NCBI GenBank assembly: GCA_001466705.2
Contig: LATX02000178.1
Location: 186,001 to 250,000, forward strand
DNA from: Moniliophthora roreri
Taxonomy: Eukaryota > Basidiomycota > Agaricomycetes > Agaricales > Marasmiaceae
Length of the DNA stretch: 64,000 nt
Direction of reading: 5' to 3'
This document shows, one piece after another, positions 21,198-32,305 of the stretch. A program made the translations under genes and the position numbers. Under the pieces are notes generated by a model. The model was not told the origin of the DNA. It saw nothing but the letters and a program-made list of their open reading frames with translations, and did no database searches. How positions within the stretch are numbered: the stretch's first letter is position 1; every line of letters begins with the position of its first letter.

Positions 21198-23438
21198 ATG
21201 GTTCCCTTCAAATTCCTGCTGTGGGTAACTACCGCGACTTGTAGTGTCTGCAAGGCCGCCCAAATACCTTTCCTTCTGGCATCGAAATCTCTACTCAACT
21301 CCGGAGGAATCGGAATACAGGAGGATTTGGATTTCGAGGGATGGGATCTTGACCTGGAGCCCCACGCCAACACGACAGAGCATCTAGTTTTCGAGTCTGT
21401 GAGCTCTTTGTTGCAGCAGTGGCCAAATACCCGTTACCGAAAGGGTGAGTGCGTTGAAATTTCTATTGATGAATGCTCTAAGTAGTATAACGATTTGAAT
21501 AGGACATACTCTCGTTCCTGCCTGTATACTCCCTGGCACCCTGCTCTATCACTAGTGATGTTGCGGGCTCGGCTCGACTCAAAGCCCCGGGCTTAGGCCT
21601 GGCTTGAGAGGGCTCAGGCTCACCAAACATTGAGCCCGAGCCTTGAGCCGCCAGAAACCCGAGCCGTAGGCAGGGCCCGGCTTAGGCCAGGGCTTTTGGG
21701 TATCACTTGCCTACAGCCACGGGCTGCACTTTCCATCATATCGTCTAGGGCTCAAGCCCGAGCCCTGAGCCCGGTCGAAGCCCTACAGTAGGGCTCGGCT
21801 CGGTCAGGCCTGGCTTCAGGGCTTGAGCCGAGCCCCCAACATCACTATCTATCACGGCCGCGTCAATCCATCTCTTCCTTCTACACCGGAGTGGACCGCT
21901 ACCGACCCAGAACATTCTCTGTTGTTTTGTCACGAGCCGGGCGGCACAAAATGCTGGCTTGTAACACTTGTCGCAACGCGGCCCTCGAGCGTATTATATT
22001 AAGCAGTGCAGCCAAATTGCCATACGGGCCGATGGATAGTCAGGATATCATTGCATGGGGCAAAATCAATTCCACCAAATTTTATGATGAAAAAGAAAGA
22101 CTGGATGCTCTGTGTGATTGGGGAAAGCAATTCAAAATTGATGGATTTGTTAGGTATTGTAAGCATTCTATTTGAGAGCTAGCATCTACTGAACACTTCT
22201 CTTTTTCATGAAAGAATGGAGGTAGACTTGTGAGTGCCAATTCAAACAGTTCCTGTCGTGTTGCCACATTGAAGTCCTGTTTTCGCAGCGAAGTAATGCT
22301 TTGTGACTTTACTTCCGGTGTAGAAGTGCAATCCATGCTCAACGTTGAAGTTGTGGACTACTTGCCCCCGTTGGAGGATTGGTTCGGCGTATCGTGGTTT
22401 TCAGCAGACAATTCTACGCAGTCATACAATACCATATCTTCAGGACCTGTTCGCCTCCTGCGTGCAGACCTCGAAGTCATACGTGCAGGAGCAGTTCATA
22501 ATAGGTTTCCAGGCGAGTCCCGTATCCGACTCAACCTGTCCCGGCTGATATCATTTTATGACACCGACCTCATACCAAGTCTTGTCGAGTCAAGATTGAA
22601 GGCTGGGAAGAATAGGCTCGATCATCGCCTGGAGGGAATTTCGCAAGGAGGACATCAAAGCCGTCATGCGCAGACTCGAGGTCCTTTACTCTTCGCAGCA
22701 TGTCGTTCAAAGCGGTATGGATTGGATTGGATTGTTCCGGGTCATCAAGGATCGATATGCAGACAGATTGGAGCTGATCAGGAATATCCTGAACGATACC
22801 ACCGTCAGTGACGATGAACTCCGGGGAAGAAACGTTCATGGACAGGTGACAGCCATGATACGACCATACCTTCCATATTCTATGAATTTGACTTCACGCT
22901 ATCCATCACCGTTGAACTCTTCGACATCATGGGCTAGACCAGCTTTCAAGCGCTGCTCTATTGCCCATACACACTACATTTCGACTTCATCCTCGCTTTC
23001 AGGTGTTTTAACTCCTTCGGAACGTTTACTCCTGCGAGCTGCTGAAGTTACAAACAGAGAGATATGTCGAACGGTTACCAATATGTGGGTGAAGGGTGTC
23101 GCGGCTGGGCTACCTAAAGACGAGGAGCACAGGATATCTATGTCTGTAGCCATACAGACAGAGCTCTTTGACTCATGGAAAGCTGAGGTCGAGCGCTTGA
23201 TGAATTGGCTGGACTGGAGTGTTTGGCTAAAGTGTCAACCTGCTTGCGCAATAACGCCTTCAGCAAGTGCTGAGTTTCTTTTAGGAAATGTGTTATTTGG
23301 CGACTTGGCCATTCTTTCGTTGGGGGACCACCCGTTCCCGGTGGAGGCCGCAGTCCCCATCGTGACCCAAATAGGGCGGAAAATTGGAAAGATCCTAAGC
23401 CTGTTTGTCGTCCGTTGATACATCCGACAGATTATTAG
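21198..23438 (+). pseudogene. Family B secreted protein, disrupted copy (B2)
   Basis: This is a paralogue of B1 over the whole length: signal peptide (FKFLLWVTTATCSVCKA), WDLDLEPHANTTEHL, SSLLQQWPNTRYRKG, GTLLYH, EWTATDPEHSLLF, DIIAWGKINSTKF and DIPS..SFYDTDLIPSLVES-like blocks. It is broken in several ways: a 295-bp MITE with 8-bp target duplication in exon 2 (stop right at its edge), a deletion of about 7 bases near 22000 where B1 has YFDGSSA, a one-base insertion near 22645, loss of the donor before the last exon (near 23255), and a stop in the last exon followed by frame change before the conserved HPTDY end at 23438. Introns with GTGAGT donors are otherwise conserved. It is read as a pseudogene. 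Confidence 0.85.
21553..21847. mobile_element. hAT-like MITE, 295 bp, inserted in B2 exon 2
   Basis: The element begins tagtgatgttgcgggctcgg and ends ccgagcccccaacatcacta, which are near-perfect inverted repeats of at least 20 bases. It is flanked on both sides by TCTATCAC (21545-21552 and 21848-21855), an 8-bp target site duplication that is also the uninterrupted B1 sequence (ctctatcacgg). Eight-base duplications and TAGTG/CAGTG-type ends are typical of hAT transposons. The inside is GC-rich, built of GGCTCGGGC and GCCCGAGCC words, and has no gene, so it is non-autonomous. Confidence 0.88.
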
Positions 23439-23637
23439 CTTTTGTGCACAATAAATATAATATTTGTGTCATACAGCCGCTTTGTATCTAGATCCCATCT
23501 GCACTTTCCTTACAGCGCTGCTACGCTGGTGCATCCTTGTCAGACGATCATGCTGACTTCCCAGCAGGAAAAGGGTTCACAAGGGGGGAGGGGGTAGTTT
23601 TGAGTAAATCTCCTCCGATGATATCGATACCAGAATA

Positions 23638-24450
23638 TCACATAGCCACCATCAGCATCAAGATTGAACCAAGGACGGCTCCCAAGACAATTGCCGATTT
23701 GCCTTGATTAGATGAAGAATTTCCTTGCGTTGGGGTCGGCAGGTCGTCGCCGATGCTGGTGCTGGTGCTGGTGCTGGCGACTCCAGACTCACCATCATCA
23801 AAGCTGAATTCTTAGATGATCAACAAGTATCGAAATGACTGAGTCCCACTCACGTGTACTCGACGTAATCGAAAAGCACGACCGAAGGTGAGGCAGATAA
23901 TTCCACCATCACATTATGTTCTTTGTTGGCCATATTACGCATCGAAAAGACTGGGGCATCATACACAAAGATTTTCGTGTCATCGGAGGTGTGCGTATAG
24001 TTGCCTGCAGGTTCGTCGTCGACTGTGAATGCGAGAGAGGTTTTGGGACTTGACATGGTGCCAGTTGGGGAGTTGGGCAGGATGCAGAATATGGTGAACG
24101 ATACACCTGCGTTCAAGGGTTCAAATCGCACTTTGACAGTAGAGACCATACTGCTCACCAGTGAAGGAAAAATTAAAACCATACGATGGCATGCCTTGAC
24201 GACGGGTGCTGTCGTGCCAAGTACCATCGAATGCCTTCGCGGGGTCTGGTTGAAGAGTACCATGGCACTTTGGGCAGTCGGAACCAGAAACCCATTGTCC
24301 GTCTCCAAAGTAAATCGGTACGCCTCGGACACCGGTTACGCTGTCTCCGTGCTGATCGTCAATGTGTCGAGTGACGAAACGACTGCAGCCCAATGGAATG
24401 AAGAGGAGCACAACGAGAAGCTTCCACCGCCAGGGTTGAAAGGGATCCAT
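23638..24450 (-). CDS. Family A glycoprotein without cytoplasmic tail (A4)
   Basis: Three exons (24450-24159, 24106-23854, 23803-23638) give 236 residues, with introns at the same places as A2 and A3. Signal peptide (WKLLVVLLFIPLGCS), hallmark RFVTRHIDDQHGDSVTG, CHGTLQPDPAKAFDGTWHDS, the second half with PAGNYTHTSDDTKIFVYDAP and VVLFDYVEYT, then a short (ST)n stalk from a ggtgct repeat. The chain ends within the hydrophobic segment (SAIVLGAVLGSILMLMVAM, then stop). The missing tail can mean a GPI-anchor signal or a truncated membrane anchor. It is the only family A copy on the minus strand, pointing towards B2. Confidence 0.75.
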
Positions 24451-24967
24451 GGTGTGAGTTGTCAATGTGAGAGCCGAACAATCCATGAAACTTTGAAAGG
24501 TACTGTTCTATAAATCATGATGGGGACGGGATGCAGTAACACTCTCGGGTCGGGCCGGGGCGTTATGGATTATAGGCATTGAGAACCTCTTTTCGCAGGA
24601 ATTTTGATGGAGTTGCTGTACCTGGCGGTGTGCTAGTGCCCAACAGTTGAACGTACGCCGTACAGCCCAAGCGATGAACTGATCAACTATCTCGCTTTGA
24701 CAGGAATTCCTCTGATTCAATCTGTCACCAGCTGCCTCAACCATGCTCGCCACGGCAAAAACAAAGACCGCCTCTCACGCGTTGTCGAGTACAGTGGCTG
24801 TTTTGATTCGGGGTAATATCGATGTTCACTGTTAGGTGCGATCCTTTTCTCTATCTATCTACGCAACGAACCCATTTCAATGTTGCACTCAGACAGACAG
24901 CTATGTCGTAGTCGCTAAATTATGTGGTCCCAAATGGAACGGAAGAACTGACTCGAGGGAAATCAAC
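24451..24967. other. Intergenic between divergent A4 and DUF6535 gene
   Basis: Promoter space for the two divergent genes. Only antisense or short frames are present and no clear TATA box. Confidence 0.4.
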
Positions 24968-27008
24968 ATGAAGATCCCACGTCCAACTTCATCTTCTGCC
25001 GGAGAGCAGGTGAGTATCGGTCAAGTATGTGAATGAATATTTATGTTTTAGCACTTGCTTACAGTCCACGTCAAGCATCTCAACGCAAGACCAAGTATGC
25101 GTCGAGCCATGTTGAACTGAAGTATTTGTCTTATTTTCTCTCCTGGACAGGAACTCGCAGCCGGTAGGCGGCAGGACTCAGAGCATGTGGTATGGATGTT
25201 ATTCTGTTGTCCTTCACGTTTCCTCTATGCTGATCCCAAAATCTGTCAGACAACTGTACCCGGGATCGCATCGCAGCGGGAAGGAGCCGAAGAAACGAGG
25301 ATCAAACCAACGATTGAAGAGTCGTTTGACAAGGTGTTGAAGGAGGTCACCCGGTATGATGAGGATTTGGTTAAAGGCTGGAGAGATGTCATTAACACGC
25401 TCCTGGTCTTTGTGCGTTTCATTGGGCCGTCATGGCGTTGCGCCAGCTTCTTCGGGACAGTTTTGAGAAATGGGGTGTGTTGGCGTTTTTATCGGCGCTA
25501 CCCATTTTACTCGAAGTCGCGTCAATGCTGTTCTTTGTCGGTGTCCTAGATCTACTTTGGGACCGACATTGTCTTTTATGTTTGCCTCGCTACAGTCTCA
25601 CTCAGTGTGGGACTGTATTTTGTCACTACAGTCCTGCCTGCATTGACAGTACCAGGAGATCAGCAGAAGAAGATCGAGTATAGGGTGTTCAATAAGCTAT
25701 CCTACCAACTCATACGCCCCTACAAATCTTCACAAGTATGGGGAGTTTATTATCTGTTCACCATACCTAGGCGTTGGTTTACAAGTCGTAAACCCCGGCG
25801 TCTCTCCGATTATAGGAAAATTCCGGTTGACTGGCCTTCGTTTGACCTCCGAGTGGTCAGACAATTTGACAAATGCCCTCTACCGTTAAACGACTCGAAT
25901 CCTTTCAGTCTGAAAGTGTACGAGTTGTGTGCATTTCAATGGGCAGTCACCATGTTCCAGGACAGCCCGTCAATGATACCGCACCTCCAGAATCTATCAG
26001 GAACGATGCCGACGTCATTGACGATGTCTGCTGTTCCTGGCGAGTGGAAGTATACGATATGGGGGGATATACTGAGTAAGGATGTTGAGTTGAGGCTCAA
26101 GGATTCTAGAGCATTCGAAGAGTCAAAAGAAGATGAAATGGGTTCTTATGTCCGGTGTACGCCCTCACCGAGTATCAGTGATCCTTCACTTCACTACGCG
26201 GAAGGAATCTGGCTGTTGTTCCGCCACCAGCATTGGATGGCGATGGCAAAGAAGCTCGACTTGCGTTCGCTTTGGTACGATTTTGATAACCTCATTAAAT
26301 CCATCGACTCGGACTCTCACCACGCAGCTCTGCAACAATTCACAAGCCTCCGATTTGTCATACCATTTCCAGTGGTCGATGTGTTATGGACACATGAAGA
26401 CCCCACCGTTCGAAAGCAGAGTTTGCAACTGCTAAGCTATTTCGAGGATGCATGGAAAACACCAGGGATATAAGGAGGATCGGCACAACCGCGAGCGTTT
26501 AGCTTTCATCGTCGCCCTGTTGAAACATCTCAACCGCACAGATAGGACTTCTGTACTGTTGACAAGTAGCCGTGGGCAGAGGTTCATAGGGTTTATTCAT
26601 AAGCGAATTATTTCTCGGCGTTTATATGGTAACCAGTATGGGTATTTTTGGCCTTACCGTTGTTTTGCGGTTTACTTTCGCGATGACTAGACTAAAGCAA
26701 CCCAAAAGGCTCGAGAAGTCGGAAACCTCCCTGCTGGCTACTTCCCACCCATACCCCACTGGTATGAAAATCCGCTACCTTCGCTTGCCCATATTGCGGA
26801 TGCCTCTGGCATTGACTATGACCAGGTCTCAATCGAGATGCAACCTCCTCCAAACGCAGCAGACGAAACCGGCAATCCTGATCCTAGTAACAACGAACCA
26901 GGTGAAAATGGTCGAGAAGTTGAAGTAGGCCCTTCAAATGTAGCAGGACAGGAGGACACCGGTGGTGGCATTGACGTTGGGGACAGCGGTGCTGACGAGC
27001 GTGTATAA
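24968..27008 (+). pseudogene. DUF6535 multi-pass membrane protein, broken
   Basis: The 5' exons (24968-25009, 25065-25094, 25151-25189, 25250-25411) splice cleanly and give the family N-terminus ending ..DEDLVKGWRDVINTLLVF before a GTGCGT donor. In intact DUF6535 genes the next exons hold the first membrane helices. Here the sequence jumps within about 20 bases to the later LRQLLRDSFEKWGVLAFLSA region (25432 onward), so that part is deleted. Then LLDLLW-type sequence shifts frame near 25559 to ..VGLYFVTTVLPALTVPG.., which stays open to 26473, where another shift (near 26460) leads to YKEDRHNRERLAFIVALLKH. The last piece ends at 27008 with an acidic tail. Deletion plus at least two frameshifts indicate a pseudogene. 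The family is abundant and uncharacterised in agaricomycetes. Confidence 0.65.
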
Positions 27009-27277
27009 TCTCCATATCACATTGCCTTTCTTTCTCGTTCATTAAAAAAAAGGTTTTTACTATCTGTAGAGTATCATACGCTAACGGCTACTGGTATCAA
27101 GAAGCAATGGCATTCTCTCTTTCTCAGGATAAATAAATCATTGCCGTGCATCATAAACGAATCGTATCGGTATCGGTATCAAAAGAAGTCCAAATCAGTC
27201 AGTCTAGATTGCATTCCTTCCATCCGTCCGTCCGATCCGTACAACTCTAAACCAACTCCAAACCAGCAAACGATATC

Positions 27278-29909
27278 TCACATAATAACACAGTCCTTAT
27301 CCTCCGCTTTCGCACCCGTAAAGCCCATCTCTGCAAACGTCTGCGGACCAGGCTTCTTCGATGCACCTCCAGCACTCGACGTCGGCCTACTCTGATTCTG
27401 TGGCGGGGGCTGTTGCGAAGGACCTTGTGGAGGTGTTTGTGATCCTGGACCGGAAGTAACACGTCTACCAGGGGGAACGGGACCTCCTTGCATCGGGGAC
27501 GTCGTCCTACCACTTCCTGGCGGCGCGCTCCCGCTCCCTGGGTCGGTGAGCGTGTACCGATTTGCGCTGGGGAAAGCCTGTTGATGTTGTTGAGGCCGAA
27601 GACCGACACCTGGTCCGTTATACGGTGCTTGTTGTTGGTGTGGGCCTCCTGCGCTGGGCGGTCTCGCTTGTTGCGGCGGGTAAGGCTGAGGCTCCGTAGC
27701 GTACCTCCCGTGCGCAGAAGGTTGTTGCGGTGGTATTGGCGGCCTCGAACCCAGGGTATTCTTCCGAATCAACTCGACGACTTGTTTGCTATCCCTCCTT
27801 GGTGGATGTTGTTGTTGAGGGTGAGGTTGTGGGAATCCTGGTTGTGGTCCGGGTTGCGGTTGTCTGTAAATAGACGTAGATGTCAATTCCGAACCAAAAT
27901 GACGGATAGCAAAAGCGTACTCACCCACCAGTCTTAGCCAAATACCCATCCCTTATCCTCTGTGCCTCACTTCTCTCTTTAGCCTGCGTACGGCTTCGTA
28001 CAAGCTTAGACTCGGTAATGGTATCATGCTCTGCTCTAGTCAAATGCTGTGACTGAGCGAGAGCGCTGAGACGATCTTGAGCGTCAGTGTTACCGTGGGC
28101 GGCGGCCTGTGAATGACATAATCAGTGGTGAGGAGGTAGCAGTCAAGGTGAAAGATGGGAGACGGGAGAAGAAATGACAAGCGCCAAAATAAAACACCAG
28201 AGTCAAGGAACGGATATCAGCAACGGCGTCAGCCCGGGTATTCTCAATACCGACGGCCTCAAATCACCGTTTACCGCCCAAATATCACTCAAAACACCGA
28301 AACACATAAAAGAGAAAAGGAAGTTAGGAACAGGAACGCTCACTCACCTTCTCGTACCACGCCCTTGCCTCAGCCAAATCCTTGACACCTCCCACACCGA
28401 CTTCACTGTAATACCCCATGGCAAATTCTGCACTCGGCAATCCTCTGCGTGCGGCTTTTTCTGCGAATATACGGGCTAGGGATTCGTCCTTCTCAAAGCC
28501 TTCGTTGGAGGACTACAACACATAACATCAACACGGGAATTAGGACGCAAGAAAAGAGAAGCACGACATACCTTCCCTTCCACAGCGCTACCGCATAGGA
28601 ACCATTTGGACAACGCCATATCCGCCTCAACTTCCCCGTTCTGCGACGCCCGGGAATACCACTCGACGCTCATCAACGAATCGAATTCCCAAGGTGGGAC
28701 AGCAAACTCGTACGCATGTCCAAGTTTGTACTGTGCCGGAGGAAAGTGTAGGAACGCCGACTTTTCGAGATGGACCTTGGCTTCAACTTGTGCCTGCGTC
28801 GGCGGCGGAAGGAGATGCGGCGGCACAGTGGCTTGTGTAAACTCCCCAAGCAAAAGAAGTGCATAAACATACGCCGGCTGAGGGGCATCCAAGCTACTAG
28901 CCGACGCTGCACCACGTAAAAGCGACATGGCGCGTTCCATGTTGGCTGGCAGGCCTAATTGACCGAGAAGACAAGCCATTCCCATTCGATACATGCACCC
29001 TGGTTCACCCTTTGAGACACCCCGTTCGAAACACTCGCGAGCACGGGTAACATCGCCGAATGACTCGTAATCTCGGCCAATGCGGTACCATGCACGGGGG
29101 TAACCGCCACGAGCTGAGGATTCAAAGTCTCTAAAAGCAGCACGAGGATTTTGTTTGATTTGGGCCGGAAATGCGCCGCTTGCGGTAATGCAGGCTCTAT
29201 GAAAGAGTGCTTCGGGGAGCGGTGAGGGAGAAGAGGCGAGTGTGAGAAGAAGGGGTATAGCGTGTGATGACAAGTTGAGTAGATCAGGGTCAGAGATTGT
29301 GACGGGACCAACTGGGGGGTCATTAGACGGCGGAGAGCCGTATAAGGACGTCTGGGCAGCTGCGGTGGCTGCGTTTTTGTCTATGAGGAAGAGGATGTCG
29401 CGAATCCATGTGAGTTGGGTTTCCGGAGGTGATGAATGAATTGAACTAAGGGCGCTGAGAAGGGATTGAGTTGTTGGAAGAGGTGCGGTGAGACTACTGT
29501 TTGATGATAACGACGACGTGGATTGAATGGAGAGATTAGACATGGATTGGTGAAGAGGCGGAGGAGCTGGTGCGTAAGGATCTGGAAGAGGTGATGTACT
29601 GTATGATCGATTTGAATTTTGAGGTGGAGGAGCGGCCCATGGACTCCATTCACTGTTATTACGTGGAGGTGGAGGAGAAAATCCAGGATTGTAATTGAAA
29701 TTTGCTTGAGGAAACATGGGAGGAGGAGGAGATGATATTGAGCCAGGCGGAGGCGGAGGCGGCGTTGAAAAGTTTTCCAAGTTATGTGCCATCTGAAGCG
29801 AATTAGTACAAAACACAGAAGAAAGGATTTAATTTTAGCTGACATCTGATTGAATACGATGAGGAGTTGGACTGGCGAATGGTGGAGGAGGTGGCGGAGG
29901 AACGTTCAT
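27278..29909 (-). CDS. Chitin synthase activator (CHS4/SKT5-like), Sel1 repeats and CaaX box
   Basis: Five exons (29909-29844, 29792-28572, 28512-28348, 28106-27925, 27863-27278) give 739 residues. The N-terminus is proline-rich and low-complexity (runs of P, N and S). Residues about 200-480 carry Sel1-like TPR repeats (ARGGYPRAWYRIGRDYESFG, GVSKGEPGCMYRMGMACLLG, and further). The C-terminal third is disordered, rich in Q, P and G, and the protein ends DCVIM. CVIM is a farnesylation CaaX box and is, as far as I recall, the same tetrapeptide as in yeast Chs4/Skt5, which activates chitin synthase III at septin sites. This repeat-plus-CaaX layout makes the call firm. Intron 1 has a weak GTCAGC donor, so the short first exon is the least certain part. 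Confidence 0.88.
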
Positions 29910-32305
29910 GATGTACTCTGTCAGTCTTGTCGTCAGTTTTAATTCACAGCTGCTGCGATTTATAGCTCACGTCAGATGGTCACAGCCTCCTTGCAGCGCC
30001 CACAACCGCCACTCGACTGCCACTCGACTGCTACTCACGTTCACTGTATACTACCAGTAGAAAAGAAAAGTCTAAATCTGTCTGTCTCTATGGAACCACA
30101 ATCAACTTTTTTCAAACCACATCACAATTCACAACACAAACCCATCATCCATCATAGTCAAGGCGCCTCTCAAGTCTGCTACTAATTAGGAGCCTATCAC
30201 CCCTTTGCACCTCAAGAACAGCCATTATGAAGGGACGCCATCGCATCGTTTCCATCCCTGCGGCATTATTACTACGTACCTTCGGGAGTGGGTAGCAGAT
30301 CCCGTATTTCCAGTGCGGAAATGTCCGACAAAGCCGAATGACGAGTCTCTTTCTTCACCGGCACGCTCTCGCACTCGCATGGCCTCCTTAGGGTATGGGT
30401 AGCCCAGCACGTCCTTCCATCATTCAACGTTCAACGTTCAACGCCCATCTTTCTTCACCATTACATCGTTCTGTCACTCATTCATGATTGTTATCCTGTA
30501 TCCTGGAAACACCACCCGCGCACTCATATACATTGTTAAACATCATCCCAATCCCGAATCCCTTGCCCCCCGTAAATTTGGTAGTGACCCGAACCCCCCT
30601 CTCTCGCTCCTTGGAAACACCGCTGTGAAACCTGACACGTTTCTGCACCCAAGCTAGTTGATGGACTCTCACGCAATACTTGGCGTCTCGAGATAACTTG
30701 CAATCCCTCAATCCCAACGTCCGTTGTTTAAGACAGTCACAAGAAGCAGCTCATCAGGTGGTGATAGTCGGTCCTCTCAGAGCAGAAACACGATACGCAG
30801 CTTGAATTTCCAGCTTCTACCTTGATACTCTACCAAACGCCTGAACCCAATGTCTTTCGCGGCAGAGAATACACACATCCAGACGGAGGGGAGCTCCTGC
30901 AGAGGATTTTCCTGTTTCACGATCAATAGCTTAGAGCCTGTAAAAAAATTATACAAGCCGAAATGACAAGTTAGAACACACCCTTCCAAGTAGGACATAA
31001 TGGACTCTTCTTTGTCCCGCAATTGCGTTTCGGTTCAGACTGTAAAATGGCATTTCTGGCCAGCCGGCAGGGTTTTGAGCTTGAGCTAAATGACTAGTAC
31101 TGATTGATGCTCGAGTTTAGATTAGCATCAACCCGGGAAGTGGCATAACACCTTGCCTGTTCCAATGTCATTTTCCATGACCTGTTATAATATCGAATGG
31201 ATTAAGCCCTCTCGCAGACAGCTCATTCGTGTACCTAATTAAGACTCATTAAGGCGTTGCCATAAAGTGGGCGCAGGCCAAGGGGCAGACATTCGATACG
31301 GCTGTTGCGGGACCTTTTTGCGTATGAAGGTACATAGGCCGAAACTTTTTTTGAACCGACCGACCGAGTGTTACCCATTCTTCCCATAAAAATTCCCCAA
31401 GGGCAGGCCACGCTGGGTGTCCATGTATTATGCTGGACTGATTCATGATTCTGAAATTGAATAGTCAGCTGTCAGTCCATCCCTAGTTTTCAAAGTTAAA
31501 CCAGAAATTAAATACTGTAATGTCTTTAATTTCCAGGAGAGAAGAAGAAAACAGCAGTTTGGGGATCAACTTGGGCAGCTGCCGGCGTCAAGTAAGGGTC
31601 CCTGTATGGTGATTTGCTCTAGAGAATTGGCCTCAAAAAAATGAAATTTATAGGGGAACCAGCCGACCAGCTCCGTGTACCGAAATCATATCCCACAGGG
31701 AAGGTATGAGTCACGAGATGAGAGGGAGCGCGAAATAATGAACGCGTGGTGACTAATACGGTATCTCATTCGATCTGATTTGCTAGAGGGGTCACGGGAT
31801 GGGTGAAGGACGCCGCGCGTCGCTTTTCAATATTTCGGAAGTTTCGCATCGATATCAACCACCCGCACCATTTTCTCGATGAACCCGACGTCCATAGTCC
31901 GAGTCCGAGTCCCCCCAACCCAAAATCGAGAATGATACTCCCTTAGTAGCCTATGCTACGCTACTCAAGCTTGCCCGTATACTGAGATATCGAGCTCAAT
32001 ACTCAGTATAGCCCGACGACGAAAATTCTATCATTCGATCCCGTATCTTGTCCGGTGCTCCTGGCAAGTCTTTCGAGTTTCAAATAGGATAAGCATGTAC
32101 CGACACAGATAACGATAGATACTGGAGTGCGGAATGGTGCGATATGGGACCATATCACAAGGCCGAAGGAAGAGGTGCGTTATCAACCTCCGTCTCCGTC
32201 TGGCGTTTTCGGGCCTGATAGTTTTTGCATCTATATAATCCTCAAGGTGGAATCGGTTGTATTGAGGCTTATCGACCAGTCTTGGCGTAGCTCACAACAA
32301 TCGAC
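29910..32305. other. Long intergenic region, one possible small gene
   Basis: This separates the divergent CHS4-like and OPT genes. It holds one copy of a dispersed repeat (30060-30310), a small tandem (cattcaacgttcaacgttcaac near 30420) and a gagtccgagtcc run near 31900. On the minus strand 31022-30484 two protein-like stretches occur (MSYLEGC... LLIVKQENPLQELPSVWMCV and LSRDAKYCVRVHQLAWVQKR) that could belong to a small spliced gene, but no consistent model was found and no family is recognised. Confidence 0.3.
30060..30310. repeat. Dispersed repeat, copy 1
   Basis: Blocks such as tctaaatctgtctg, cctctcaagaacagcc-like and gggacgccatcgcat recur in the same order at 36375-36560. The copies are diverged and no terminal repeats were found. 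It is probably an old transposon relic. Confidence 0.55.

Noticed and set aside
24105..24125. tRNA B-box-like word ggttcaaatc
   Set aside because: It lies in exon/intron sequence of family A gene A4 with no A box or cloverleaf around it.
27488..27937. 149-codon frame rich in arginine and leucine on the plus strand
   Set aside because: Shadow of the proline/glutamine-rich tail of the CHS4 homologue.
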